DNA of 64,000 nt, taken from NCBI GenBank assembly GCA_030998015.1, contig JARWMV010000017.1, forward strand, positions 62,001 through 126,000, given 5' to 3'. Every line of letters starts with the position of its first letter. Position 1 is the stretch's first letter. The notes below the pieces were generated by a model, which did not search any database, was not told where the DNA came from, and saw only the letters and a program-made list of their open reading frames with translations. The DNA comes from Ceratorhiza oryzae-sativae. Lineage: Eukaryota > Basidiomycota > Agaricomycetes > Cantharellales > Ceratobasidiaceae. The position numbers and the translations under genes were made by a program. Positions 1 to 11,500 of this stretch are shown piece by piece.

Positions 1-3000
1 GCCACTGTCGCTCGTCATAGCCCAGCCACTTGACATAGTATTCGAAGACGTTAGATCGTTTGTTGTATCGTGACTTTATGATCTGTTCCACTTCGAACTC
101 TTCTTCCCCTTCAGGAGTTACCACAGGTGGTGGTGGGGGAACCTGACGGCCATAGGGGTCGTCTTTATATTTGGTCAGGAGTGAGACATGAAATACTGGG
201 TGTATTTTCATGGTTATCGGTAGGTCCAGTTTGTAGGCGTGTGTGCCATGTTGTGCTACCACCTTGAATGGTCCAACTCTTTTGTGGGCCAGTTTCCTGG
301 AGGCCTGCTGTGTCCGTATGTTTTTGGTATCAAGCCAGACTTTGTCTCCAACCTTAATAGCTTCAGGAATCCGATGCTTCTGGTCGTAGTATTCCTTGAT
401 CCTCTGGTTCGCTATTTCCAGGGCTGCCTTAAGTTCGTCATGGCCTTTTTGGAGCCATTCTGCATGGTTGTCCGCTAAGGGGAGTTCTGGTTCCTCCCTG
501 TCCCCGACTGCTAGCCTTGGGTGGAAACCGTAGTTTGCAAAGAATGGTGATTTGCCAGTTGAGGCGTTGACACCATTATTGTAGGCAAATTCAGCTAATG
601 GTAGGAGCGAGACCCAGTCATCTTGTCTGTCTGATACATAGTGTCTGATGTACCCTTCCACTACTTGGTTGGCTCGTTCAGACTGGCCATCCGTCTGAGG
701 GTGGTATGCTGTGGAGTAGGAGGGTTTTATATCCAGTCGTTTGTATAAGTGCCTTAAGAATTTGGATGCGAAGTTGGGGCCGCGGTCTGAGATTGTTTTC
801 CGTGGTAACCCATGGAGTTTCCATACATATGTTAGGAACAGGTTGGCGCAATCCATGGCACTGGCTTCTGATTGACATGGAATAAAGTGGACCATTTTTG
901 TCAGGCGGTCGACAACTGTAAATATGGCGTCAAATCCCTCTGACAAGGGTAGCCCAGTAATCAGATCGTAGGTAATTTCCTCCCAAGGTTTTTCTGGTGC
1001 AGGTATTGGGTTTAAGAGCCCTGGGGGAACTTGGTTGCTGTGCTTGTTCCTGATGCATGACTCGCAGTGTGTGACATATTCGTTGACTGATTTTTTCATT
1101 GATAACCATGTGTATTTGCGATTTAACAGCTCATATGTTCTGAACTGTCCTGGGTGTCCTGCTGCTGGACTATCATGACGGCTTTCAATGACCAGTTTGC
1201 GAAGTTCTTTGTTGTTTGGGACGTAGATTCTGCCCTTGTGTCGTAAGAGTCCTTCATCCCATTCCCAATCTTTGACCTTCTCATTGTCATCTAGGGCTTT
1301 TAGCACTTTTGACAGGTGCTCATCCCCTGGGATAGCGTCCCTAATGAGTTGTTCCAGGTCATGGTCTGGTGTGATTGCTTGTAACCACAGGGATTTTAAT
1401 TCCAAAAATTGGTTTTGTGCCAGCAGAGCTTGGCTCTCACCCCCCTCTTTAGGGATGTGTCTTGACAGCCTAGAGAGTATGTCTGCCCTGCCATTCTTTG
1501 CCCCTTCAATATATAAAATCTTGAATTCGAACCTGGATAAAAACTCATGCCACCGTGTGACTCGACCGTTCAGTGGCCGATTTGTCTTCCAATACTCCAA
1601 ATTCTTGTGGTCACAGACAATGTTTACTGGGTGTTCGGCCCCTTCTAGCAAATGACGCCAGTGTTTAAGGGCCTTGATAATTGCCAGCATTTCTTTGTTG
1701 TAGATATCGTAGTTTCTTTCTGCTGGGACCATTGCCTTGGAGTAATAGGAAATTGGGTGGAGCATTCCGTCCTCTCCATATTGCAGTAATACAGCGCCTG
1801 TGGCATAGCCTGAGGCGTCGGTTTCCAAAATGAATGGTTTGTTGGGTTCTGGCTGAATTAGGAGGGGGGCTTCTTTTAATTTTGCTTCAGCAGATTCCAT
1901 GCTTGATCCCTTTCTGCTGTCCACTCCCATTTTACGTCCTTTTTGACAAGTTCATAAAGACATCTTGTGATTTTCGAAAAGTCTTTTATGAAGTGCCTCA
2001 ACCAATTTGCAAACCCCAACCCTTCCAGGACTTCGGTTGGGTTGGTAGGGGTTGGCCATTCAACAGCCTTTTCAACCTTGGCTGGGTCTACTTTAATTCC
2101 CTGGGGAGTCACTACTATTCCCAGGTAATCGACTTCAGTGACATCGAAAACACATTTCTCCAAGGCGCAATATAGGCCAGCTTTTTGGAGGCGACGTAAG
2201 ACCTCCTTGACATGTTCGTCATGTTCTTCCTGGGTTTTGGAGAATACTAATATGTCGTCCATGTAAATTACAACGTAAATGCCTTCGATGTCCTGGAATT
2301 CTTCTCGGATCATGGCCATGAAGGTTCCTGGTGCATTCTTTTGACCGAATTGCATAACTAGAGGCTCATACAGCCCGTATTTGGTCTTGAAAGCAGCCTT
2401 CCATTCGTCTCCTTCCCGAATTCGTATGAGGTTGAAACCCCACTTTAGGTCAAACTTGGTGAATATCTTTGCCCCCCGCAAGGTTTCCACAATATCATTG
2501 ATGCGTGGGAGTGGGTACACATTGGAGACAGTCATTTCATTTAGCCGCCGATAGTCAATGCACATGCGCAGCTTCCCATTCTTTCTTTTTGACGAATATG
2601 ACTGGGGATGCCATTGGTGACCTTGAGGGTCTGATATGCCCTGCTTTTAGTTGGCGATCCAAGGTTTTGCGCAATTCTGCATCTTCCTTGACACCCACGC
2701 TATATATGGGACCGTGCCTTGGCTTGGCATCTGGTTTTAAATCTATTTCCATATCCCACTTCCTATGGGGTGGTAATGGTTGGACGTCGTCTTCTTCAGC
2801 GAATATTTTCTGGAATTCTTTATATTTTTTGGAAGGGAGTCTAGGGTCCAGCTGAAGCTCCTTAGGTTCATTTGCACGCACGTGCAAGGGTTTTGTGATG
2901 CAATGCTTCAGGCATATTGGCGAGAACTTCATGTCCTTCCCATCCCAATCAATGTTGGGTTATGGAATTTGAGCCATGACATGCCCAGGACTAAATCATT

Positions 3001-3407
3001 TTTGCCGACGTTCACAACGTAGGCACTGAGGATCTCGGTGCTCTTGAATGCACAACTCAAAGGTGCAGTAATGGGTCACAGACCCAGAGTCTATCTCCCT
3101 TCCATCGATTACCCTCAGTTTCTTGGGTGTTTTAGGGTGACGGTAGGAAGCGGTATTGTTTGACAAATCTTCATGTGTAAAATACTGACGTGGCCCCTGA
3201 GTCAATCATGGCCCATCCGTTGAAATTTTTTCATGTTATATGCAGACTTGTGTTCGGGGGTTATGCGCAAGGGAATGCATGAAAGAAAACTGTAGTTGTG
3301 ATTGGTTTTCCTAACGACATACATTCCATTTCCATATTTTTATTTTCATTATGCGCATTTTGTAACATAGCGCCCAAGACCGCCCCCCTGGCACGGTTTG
3401 AGCTCAT
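1..3407 (-). pseudogene. Copy A pol (PR-RT-RH-IN-chromodomain), frameshifted, 3' end outside window
   Basis: This is the protease, reverse transcriptase, RNase H, integrase and start of the chromodomain of copy A, collinear with copy B. Against B there is a one-base gain near 2585-2592, just before the RT fingers, and a one-base loss in an A run near 1880. The RT therefore appears as separate frames (2555-2932 and 1876-2565), and the protease as another (2996-3205). The RT catalytic motif YMDD is present. At the protease/RT junction A has an arginine codon where B has a TGA stop. The expected polyprotein is about 1180 residues; this copy should yield only truncated products. Confidence 0.85.
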
Positions 3408-4778
3408 TCTTTTACCGACTCATCGTCGGTTGTTTCTACATCCTCGACCACTGCCTCGTATCCTGACATTTAGCCGAGGGACATTTGGCCGCAATATGAC
3501 CCCGCCTCCACAGTTATAGCAGGTTTTTCCCCTTTCCTTTCCTGCGCTATCCAGATCCTTGCATCCGGATCCTTTGCCTTGGGGCTACTGGCGGATGGTT
3601 ATCCTTTTTATGTCCTTGAAGGACTCTTGTATGTTGGCATTACTGCCATCGTAACGGACGGTTGGAACCGTGAAGCCCTTTGCGTTGGGGCCAATGGCTA
3701 CGATTTGACCTTTTACAGCCCTGCCATCTTTGATCTTGTATATGCGTTCCCCATTCTTGAATTTCTCCTTTTGGGGAGCGCTTTGGGGGTTATTTGTGGG
3801 CCTGCTAGTCGAAGCATTGTTGCTGCTGGACTTATTGCCCCCATGAGATGTCCTCTTGCTACCGAAAGAAATGAGGTGACGGTCAATTTCCAGGGCCCGC
3901 TGTGTGAGCTGGGCAAATGTCTTTGTGCGGGGATCATAGTTTTGGGCCACCATGCTATCTGTACGTCTGACGACAGCCATCATAGAACTGGTCACGCATG
4001 GCGGCATCGTTGTAGTTGAGGCCTGTGGAATATAAGTTGAACAGGGTGAGGTATCCTGAACCGTCTTGGATTGTTTCAACTTCCGCCACTTGTCGCGGTT
4101 ATTTTCGGTGCGGTTCAGGTCCCCATATCGGGTAGTAAATTCTTGCCAGAACAAATTGGCATCGTGAAGCCAGGGGATCGCAGTTCCAGGGTTGAGAATT
4201 TCGAATTCTTCATACGAGTTAACCCATTCAGCTGCTGACCCTTCGAGATAGGTGATGAAGGCGACCACTTGGTCAGCCGAGTGCCCACTCATGTTTGTAT
4301 TGATATATCGGGCACATGCAATTCTGAATGAGATGGCGTCCTTCGTTTTGTGCCATCAAATTTTTGAGGGGCAGCCATCTTAACCTTTGCAGTTGATCCT
4401 CCAGGGGAGCGGGAGCTGTTGGTTGTGGTTGGGTTGTACTGGAGGAAGCTAATACTGGAGCCGCACCTGAGCCACTCATGGAGGTGTTGATTTGCGCTTC
4501 AATGCGCGTGATAGTGGTTTGGAGAATGGCTAGCATTCCTACTAGGTTATTGACGTTGGTGGCTAGTCCAGCCACATCTGCATCTATCTTTGTCTGATTT
4601 GTGGTAAGTTTTGCTTCGAGTGAGTCTGTATAGGTCTTATTATTGTGTTCGACGTCCCCAATATCGTTTTGGAGGTTATTGGTTCGTTCTCGCAGTTCGT
4701 CCATTGATCGAAGCATATAGATGACCTTGTCCTCATCAGACATATTAGCCCAAGCAGGGGCGGAGGTTGTGACGCCAT
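3404..4778 (-). pseudogene. Copy A gag, frameshifted
   Basis: Gag capsid/nucleocapsid of copy A. It begins at the same ATG context as gag of B and ends at the same overlap, where the TGA of gag overlaps the ATG of pol. Relative to B it has lost the frame near 4290-4400 and again within the 4000-4150 interval, so it is split into frames 4273-4743 and 3585-4292. A three-base loss also removes one residue before the conserved LEGSAAEWV motif. The family protein is about 436 residues and ends in a CCHC knuckle. Confidence 0.85.
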
Positions 4779-4801
4779 TTCAGAGAAGGTTTGATGAAAT
4801 T

Positions 4802-5080
4802 TTAAAGGCGACGGAGACGGTAAGGAAGTACAGGGAATTGGGGATTGTTTTGGTAATATAGGATTTCTTTCCCCCTCACAAGTCTATAAATTTCGAAGTT
4901 CCCAATTCCTGCGAACCTCAACCAAGTATCGTCCAAGTCCCAGCTTTTGGTGTCCTGGCAACGGTATGGGCACTCCACCTTCTTTAGTTTAGTTTGGTCC
5001 CGAAGGAGGGCTTCCTTGGGAAGGATTGATTTGGGCTGCCGGAAGGGGTATTTCTTCCTGAATTGGCGAGCCCGTGCCAC
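4802..5080 (-). CDS. Copy A leader frame 3 (methionine-less)
   Basis: This open frame of about 92 codons lies in the 5' leader between the primer-binding site and gag. It is collinear and almost identical with 17300-17578 of copy B. It contains a basic start, a VECPYRCQ Cys pair and the segment DTWLRFAGIGNFEIYRLVRG. There is no ATG codon anywhere in it, so if it is translated it must be by non-AUG initiation, frameshifting or splicing. I do not recognise the family. It could instead be a captured coding sequence now serving only as RNA leader. Confidence 0.4.
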   Translation of the reverse strand: MARARQFRKKYPFRQPKSILPKEALLRDQTKLKKVECPYRCQDTKSWDLDDTWLRFAGIGNFEIYRLVRGKEILYYQNNPQFPVLPYRLRRL

Positions 5081-5527
5081 TTAGAAAGGTGGGGTGAGGA
5101 AGGTCTGACGGCGTTGAGAGACGGGGAAGGCGTACTCGTGGGGTTCAACTGTTTCTCGGACTATAGCTTCTAGTCTGAGATGGTCTTGGAGGAGGGACAG
5201 GTAATCCTCCTGGTGTTCGCGCAAACGCTCGGTTAGGTATGCGCAACGGGCCTCGGCTTCGTGAAGTTTTTCACGGGTTTCTTCGTACTTATTCTGGTAA
5301 TAACGGTACCTGTCCTGGAAGTTTTCGATAGTGTTTAACAGGTGACGGAGAAGCTGTTGACCGAGGTTCTCCAGCTTAGAGCTGGTTGCGGGGGATGGTG
5401 TAGTAATAAAGGAACTTGTCCTTCTTAGGACAATAAGGGCAGCGCGCGGGGAAGGTGGCTCCGTTTGCCCGATGGCAAATTTTGCACTCGGGGGCACCTG
5501 GCTCGGTGACAAAGGCTTGTTGGGCAC
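5081..5527 (-). CDS. Copy A leader frame 2, helical/coiled-coil (methionine-less)
   Basis: Second leader frame of copy A, matching 16852-17391 of B. The distinctive part is a charged, probably coiled-coil stretch containing KLENLGQQLLRHLLNTIENF, followed by repeated Tyr/Glu/Arg-rich heptad-like sequence. It overlaps leader frame 1 in another register, so in both copies the apparent protein signal passes from frame to frame. No ATG is present in this frame. Function unknown. Confidence 0.4.
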   Translation of the reverse strand: MPNKPLSPSQVPPSAKFAIGQTEPPSPRAALIVLRRTSSFITTPSPATSSKLENLGQQLLRHLLNTIENFQDRYRYYQNKYEETREKLHEAEARCAYLTERLREHQEDYLSLLQDHLRLEAIVRETVEPHEYAFPVSQRRQTFLTPPF

Positions 5528-5807
5528 GTCCGACTTTTTGGGGGCGGACTTTGATGATTACTACTCGGTTGAAGTCGATGTGCCCAGCTTCTTCAAGGAT
5601 ACTTTCGACCGAGTTAAGGGTGAAGCAGTGGATTGATAGGTGTCCAAACCACCCACACAGATGGCAGCGCTGGTCTTCTGTAAAAGGTTGTGCCACTTGA
5701 GGGCCGTGCGTTCCGTCAGAAACGTGTTCGAGCAAGAGCAAGATAGAAGAGAAAAATAGACCCTTTCCCGAGTCTATTGGAATAGGAAGGTGACCTCCGT
5801 TGCTCAA
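5376..5807 (-). CDS. Copy A leader frame 1, zinc-knuckle-like (methionine-less)
   Basis: First leader frame of copy A, 143 codons opening after a stop with TTG. It matches 16572-17003 of B codon for codon in length, with about seven residue differences. It holds CHLCGWFGHLSIHC, which fits the CX2CX4HX4C spacing of a retroviral-type zinc knuckle. A second cluster, CKICHRANGATFPARCPYC, has two CX2C pairs. The frame stays open although gag and pol of this copy are broken. No ATG occurs in it. A role as an RNA-binding accessory protein is conceivable but not shown. Confidence 0.45.
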   Translation of the reverse strand: MSNGGHLPIPIDSGKGLFFSSILLLLEHVSDGTHGPQVAQPFTEDQRCHLCGWFGHLSIHCFTLNSVESILEEAGHIDFNRVVIIKVRPQKVGRAQQAFVTEPGAPECKICHRANGATFPARCPYCPKKDKFLYYYTIPRNQL

Positions 5808-6046
5808 CTACTTAAGGGCAATGAGCAACCCCACCTCTTGTCGACGAAAGAGATTAGAGAACCGAAGCTTGTTACGACGTGTGAGGGACCTGGCTATGCA
5901 AGGTTTCACAGAGGCGCGTATAGGGCAACGATATCTCGTGGCTGTGGATAGGTGGAGTGGGATTGGGGAAGGCAACGAGGAGTTATCTCGAGACGACGCC
6001 AACGGCGTTCCGAAGGTATCCCAGACGACACTGAGACTTACGATTG

Positions 6047-6061
6047 TCAAGAACTTGACCT
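6047..6061 (-). promoter_or_regulatory. Copy A primer-binding site (self-priming type)
   Basis: Fifteen bases, 2 nt inside the 5' LTR end, are exactly complementary to the predicted RNA start inside the LTR, as in copy B. This points to self-priming of reverse transcription in place of a tRNA primer. Confidence 0.7.
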
Positions 6062-6063
6062 GA

Positions 6064-6365
6064 TGTCGACGACGACAAGTCAGGCGACGAGGAAAATAGT
6101 AAGAAAAGTAAAAGAACTTGTATTCGACGAGAGGTCAAGTTCTTGAGGAGTCCTCTGCGAACTTGACCCGGTTTATATACATAGTACGAGCCACATCATA
6201 ACAAACAAGTCTGTACAGTGAGTCACGACAGATAAGAGATAGAAGCAGTAGAAGCGACTGTGGAATTTCACATCAGAGTTGAAATACATCTCGGTTACCG
6301 GTCCGGAACATTCCCTGAGTCACATGACACAGATATACCATAAAAGGCAAGTATGTTTTGAAGAT
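6064..6365 (-). repeat. Copy A 5' LTR, main part
   Basis: Reverse-complement match to the 376-bp LTR of copy B, starting at the inner LTR end and broken at 6365 by insertion of copy C. It includes the TATA box and the predicted RNA start. The remainder is at 12606-12677, where the first five bases are the duplicated target. Confidence 0.9.
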
Positions 6366-6874
6366 TGTCATGGCCTAGACCATGACCACGATTTTATTAT
6401 GAATTTTCCATATTTTATAACTTCCTTTTTACGATGTTTTGGACAAGTCCTGTTTATTCAGATATATGCGGTTTATTTACCTTCATGTCACGTGACCTTG
6501 TTGTTGTTGACTCAATGTTTGGTGTTACCGGAATGTTCTATAGTGACGTGGCACTGTTAGCTTCTTATTGGTCCTGGTATTTGATTTGTACTGCCTTGGC
6601 CATGAATATATAAGGGAGAGTCTGAGAGCCTTAAGCCTCAGAACTCGACCTCCTGTCGTATCCCTCTACTACCTGTGTGACTTACCAGTCCATAGTCCCT
6701 GCCCAGTCCTCTTAAGGACAAGTGCACATACTACCCCACCTCCTTGCGTCTTATCGCACCCTCACTGCACGTCCCACCTTAGACGTTGTCAGTAAAGCCT
6801 CCGGCATCGCTGCCCATAGGCTTGTCATCACCACTTAGGTGTTTGACATTACGGTTCAGGTCGTAGCTCTGACA
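6366..6874 (+). repeat. Copy C 5' LTR
   Basis: 509 bp, beginning TGTCATGG and ending CTCTGACA, so the ends carry the short TGTCA/TGACA inverted repeat. It contains a TATA box at 6607 and the predicted transcription start at 6640. The 274-nt U3 holds about nine ATG triplets; the part after 6640 holds none. Confidence 0.97.
6607..6651 (+). promoter_or_regulatory. Copy C promoter and predicted self-priming 5' RNA end
   Basis: TATATAA starts at 6607. Thirty-three bases downstream, 6640-6651 (AGAACTCGACCT) is the exact reverse complement of the primer-binding site at 6877-6888. In Tf1/sushi-type elements the first bases of the RNA anneal to the primer-binding site, so the RNA probably starts at or near 6640. 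The absence of any ATG from 6640 to gag supports this start. Confidence 0.7.
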
Positions 6875-6876
6875 TT

Positions 6877-6888
6877 AGGTCGAGTTCT
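6877..6888 (+). promoter_or_regulatory. Copy C primer-binding site (self-priming type)
   Basis: AGGTCGAGTTCT lies 2 nt after the LTR end and is complementary over 12 nt to 6640-6651 of the same transcript. The spacing is the same as in copies A and B. Confidence 0.7.
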
Positions 6889-7241
6889 TCCTCATTACTC
6901 GGGATTGAGACGTACCCCTGTACTAGCCTACTGTGAAACGGAGAAAGGCTCGGACCGCATAATAATCAAAAGCGGAAAGAGACTATCCAGTAACAGGTGT
7001 CTACAAGGCAGACGGTACCTATCGCCCAACCCTAGGACTCTTGTCCATCACCGCACGTGTCGCAGACAGCAAACTACCCGCTTGCAAAAAAGACGCTCTA
7101 TATCACGCCCGTCAAAGGCTTGTTGATTAGTTGTAGTCATTGTTCAACGCTAGGTAGCAGAGCAGCCACAGTGTTTGAGAGTGAAAATCCCGGCTTCAAG
7201 AGCACCCACCATACTTGTCCATCCCACTCCCTTTTTTAGCT

Positions 7242-8555
7242 ATGTCCGCACCAAACCCTGCCCCCGCTTGGATTCAGTTCGATGCCACCCAGATTCAAAT
7301 ACCCACCGATCCAGCCGACCTATTAGCATTCACCCAAACAATCAAGGATGCGCTGATTGCAATAAACAACAATCTGGCGGTATTCATCAATCAACAATCG
7401 GCTGAATTATCCACAATCAACACCACTCTCCAGAACCACGATACAAGCCTATCTAACCTTGATACGAATGTAGTCGCGCTCCAGGCTGCAGTCCAAGCAC
7501 CTGGTACAAGCACCTCCATTGCGCGTACTCGAGCACCCAAGTTATCGGCGCCTGCTAAATTCGATGGTTCGGATAAAAACAAAGCGGTATCCTTCAGGGT
7601 TGCGGTGGCCCATTATTTGCGGACTTCCTATCCTTCTGCGACTGCTGATGAGCAGATCGCTTACATCATTTCCTGCCTGGATGGCAAAGCACACGAATGG
7701 CTGGAGCCCTATCTGGAAGACGACGTTATCAATGGCAATCCAGTCACTTGGCTTCACAATGTCAATGACTTCTGGACCCAATTTAACGCTCGCTGGAACG
7801 TCGCCAACAAGACCGAAAACTTCAGGGCAAAATTCAAATCGCTCAAACAAAAGAATTCGGTCCAAGAATACTTCAAGGACTTCCAGACATATTCCCAGGG
7901 CCTTGGCTACAATGATGCATCCCTTCGCGATCACTTCTATGATGGTCTCACGGTCAAAATCAAGGAATTCCTCGTGGCCCAAGACTATGATCATATGGCT
8001 GCCAATGTCACCCTGCAAACCCTTGCAGATAAGGCACTCAGAATCGATCAGCGTATTGAGTCGTTTCAGGCACAAAATCCATCTTCCAAATCCTCCTCTT
8101 CCAATGTGGCTAGCACCTCTACCAAAGCTTCCACCTCGCCGTCAACAGCTCCTCCCAAAGGCCAGGCCAGGGAAAAGATGTCTGTTGGGGAAAAGGTGTA
8201 CACGCTTGGTTCAGATGGCAAGGCTCGCAAAGGAACAATCGCGGCTATAAACCGCAATGCCAAGGGACAGTCGATTCCCACGATCAAATGGAATGACGGA
8301 TCATCTGAGGAAACAACCTTCAAACAAATCCAAAAAGATGCGCATCCAATCGTCGTCGCTCCCCCAGCTCCCCAACTCGCTAAAGGATCAGGTCCAGGAC
8401 CCATGGATCTTGACTCAGCGGGCAAAGGAAAAAAACCTCTTATCTGCAATAACTGTGGAGGAAGAGGCCATATCGCAAGTGCCTGCCCATCCAGACCCTA
8501 TTCAGGGCAAGGCGCCACTTTATCTGATGAGGAGTCGGAAAACGAGGACCTCTGA
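7242..8555 (+). CDS. Copy C Gag polyprotein
   Basis: Structural capsid and nucleocapsid protein of the retrotransposon, 437 residues from the ATG at 7242. This is the first ATG downstream of the predicted RNA start; an in-frame upstream extension has no ATG. The N-terminal half is a retrotransposon gag domain with a conserved AHEWLEPYL-like helix and a NFRAKFKSLKQ segment. A Ser/Thr-rich linker follows. Near the C terminus CNNCGGRGHIASAC fits the CX2CX4HX4C zinc knuckle that binds RNA. The pol frame is at -1 and opens at 8531, overlapping the gag end by 25 nt, so either -1 frameshifting or reinitiation at 8591 is possible. The frame is intact. Confidence 0.95.
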   Translation: MSAPNPAPAWIQFDATQIQIPTDPADLLAFTQTIKDALIAINNNLAVFINQQSAELSTINTTLQNHDTSLSNLDTNVVALQAAVQAPGTSTSIARTRAPKLSAPAKFDGSDKNKAVSFRVAVAHYLRTSYPSATADEQIAYIISCLDGKAHEWLEPYLEDDVINGNPVTWLHNVNDFWTQFNARWNVANKTENFRAKFKSLKQKNSVQEYFKDFQTYSQGLGYNDASLRDHFYDGLTVKIKEFLVAQDYDHMAANVTLQTLADKALRIDQRIESFQAQNPSSKSSSSNVASTSTKASTSPSTAPPKGQAREKMSVGEKVYTLGSDGKARKGTIAAINRNAKGQSIPTIKWNDGSSEETTFKQIQKDAHPIVVAPPAPQLAKGSGPGPMDLDSAGKGKKPLICNNCGGRGHIASACPSRPYSGQGATLSDEESENEDL

Positions 8556-8590
8556 ACGCAGACGGAGCAAGCGTCTCAGAGGAACCCAAC

Positions 8591-11500
8591 ATGGACCTGG
8601 AAATTTATGCTGTAGATAACGTATCTCCTTTAAATATATTCTTTATCGCATCTCCAGTCCAGACCGCTCCTGATAGTAAAAGCTTGAATCGTATGAAGAG
8701 ACTGCATGGATGGGCCATGATAGATTCAGGAGCTTCATCTTGCTTCATCCACCCACGCCTCGTCTCAGAATACAAAATACCAACTCATAAAAAGAAAAAC
8801 CCAAAAAAATTAAAAGTTATTGATGGTCGTGAAATCAGTTCTGGACTTGTCAATTCGGAATGTACATTTATACTCGAAATTGGTAGTCATAAAGAGCAGT
8901 TGGTTTGTAACGTAGCAGACATAGGTAGACATAGTTTAGTACTAGGAATGTCATGGCTCAAGTTACATAATCCTCATATTGACTGGCCTATAAAACGTGT
9001 TGATTTTAATTCTGCCTTTTGTATTAAAAATTGTGTTCCCACGTCAAATGTAGTCTTTGGTAATGTTGGTGGTCATTTGGATCCGTTTGAATCTGACCTT
9101 GGAGGTGTCGAGGTATTCCAACCTCTTGAAGGCATCCAAAGGGACCCTGGAGGTGTCGTGGCTTCAAAACCACTTGAAGGCATCCCAGTCGAATACCGAG
9201 ACTATTCGGATGTTTTTGCAGATGATGATGTGGTGACGGAATTACCTCCCCATCGACCATATGATCTGGAGATAGTCCTCCAAGATCCCCAAAAACCAGT
9301 TAAAGGACCTGTATATCCCTTACGCCCTTCAGATGATGAAGAACTTCGCCGGATACTCAAAGAGCAGCTCGACAAAGGATTAATCAGACCATCCAAGTCA
9401 CGTTATAGCTCCCCGGTGATCTTCGTACCCAAAAAGAATGGCAAAAGGAGAATGTGTGTCGACTATCGTGCGCTTAATGAAAATACAGTTAAAAACTCGT
9501 ACCCCATTCCACTAATATCTACGTTGGTGGAAAAATTACGGGGTGCACAAGTTTTCACTACCTTGGATCTGAAATGGGGTTATAATCTTGTTCGGATTAA
9601 GGAAGGCGACGAATGGAAAACCGCGTTCAAAACAAAGTACGGTCTGTTCGAATACCTGGTAATGCCGTTTGGACTATGCAACGCTCCGGCCGCGTTCCAA
9701 AACTTCATGAATGAAATCTTCCGAGATATTCTAGACGTCTACGTAATTGTATACCTAGACGACATCCTTATATTCTCGAAAAACCCGGAAGATCACGCCA
9801 AGCATGTCGCAGAAGTACTACGCCGATTAAGGCTTCATCAACTATACTGCAACTTGTCTAAATGCGTGTTTAATGCTCCTGAAGTGGAATATCTAGGCGT
9901 CATCGCTAACGGCGAAGGAGTCCGAGCTAACCCGGCAAAAATCACGGAAGCGGTGAATTGGGCAACACCAAAAACCGTGAAAGGCGTTCAGGAATTCCTA
10001 GGATTCGTGAACTACTACCGCAAATTCATTGAGGACTTTGCTGGACGAGCATATCCGCTCTACCAATTACTCCGCAAAGAAAATCCTTGGCGGTGGGGTC
10101 AAAACAAAGAAAGCTCATTTAACATTCTTAAAAGAGCCCTAGTAGAATCCCCCATCCTCATCCAACCTGACGTCACCAAGGAATTCACCCTGGAATGTGA
10201 CGCTTCTGACTATGCCACTGGTGCAATCCTCAATCAGTTAGGCAAGGACGGAAAATTACATCCAGTGGCATTTTATTCCAAAACCCTATCACCAGCTGAA
10301 CGTAACTACGATATACATGACAAAGAGTTGCTGGCAATGATAAGGGCGTTCAAAGAATGGCGTCACCTGCTCGAAGGATCAGTAATCCCAATTAAAGTAC
10401 TGTCGGATCACAAGAACTTGGAATTCTTCCAGACAAAAAGGGAACTGAATCGAAGACAAGCAAGGTGGATGGGATTCCTAGCCGATTATAATTATAGGAT
10501 CAAATACCGCTCAGGGGCACAAAATGGCAAAGCGGACATCCTCTCCCGTCGAGAAGACCTCCGGGAACAGGCACTTAAAGAGGGGGGTGAAATCCCGCCG
10601 CTTATCAGCCCCGAGCTTTTCATTTCGGCAATTCTGACTGACCACTCCCTCAATGACATGATAAGGGATGCGTTACCAGATGATAAGTCCATATCCAAGA
10701 TCCTCAAGTCCCTCGAGGAAAACATTCCGGTTAAAGGCTGGCGTCTTGAAAATGACTTGCTGTACTATCACGACCGAATCTATGTACCAAGCGAGTTGGA
10801 AATCAGACGCGCAGTAGTAGAAAGCCGGCATGATAATCCTGCAGCAGGGCACCCAGGGCACTTCCGAACCTTAGATCTTGTATCAAGGGATTACTATTGG
10901 TCGGGAATGAAAAAGTCCATCGTCAAATATGTCCAGGCATGCGACTCGTGCATCCGCAACAAGCATTCAAATCAGGCTCCTCCAGGATTACTCCAACCTA
11001 TAGACTTACCCAATAAACCCTGGGAGGAAATCACTTACGACCTGATTGTCGGATTGCCAATGTCTGAAGGGTATGACGCAATACTCACAGTGGTTGATCG
11101 TCTATCGAAGATGGTGCACTTTATACCAACTCACTCAAACGCCACTGCGGTAGATGTCGCAAACCTGTTTGTAAACTTTGTCTGGAAACTACATGGACTT
11201 CCCCGAAAAACAATCTCTGACTGCGGCCCCAACTTCAACGCCAAATTCCTACGCCAAGTATACAGTCGCCTTGGTATAGAGCCACATTATTCCACAGCCT
11301 ACCGACCACAGGTAGACAGTCAAAGTGAAAGACTCAACCAGTTCATCGAAATCTATCTGCGTCATTATATAAACCATCGGCAGACGGACTGGGTTGCGGC
11401 GCTACCCCTTGGGGAATTCGCGTATAACAATGGGAAACATGCTGGATCAAAACATACTCCGTTCTTTGCCTGCTACGGCTACAATCCAGACTTTACAGTC

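Noticed and set aside
6568..6795. 75-codon frame, repeated exactly at 12299-12526
   Set aside because: It is simply within both LTRs of copy C; the identity reflects LTR identity, not a conserved gene.
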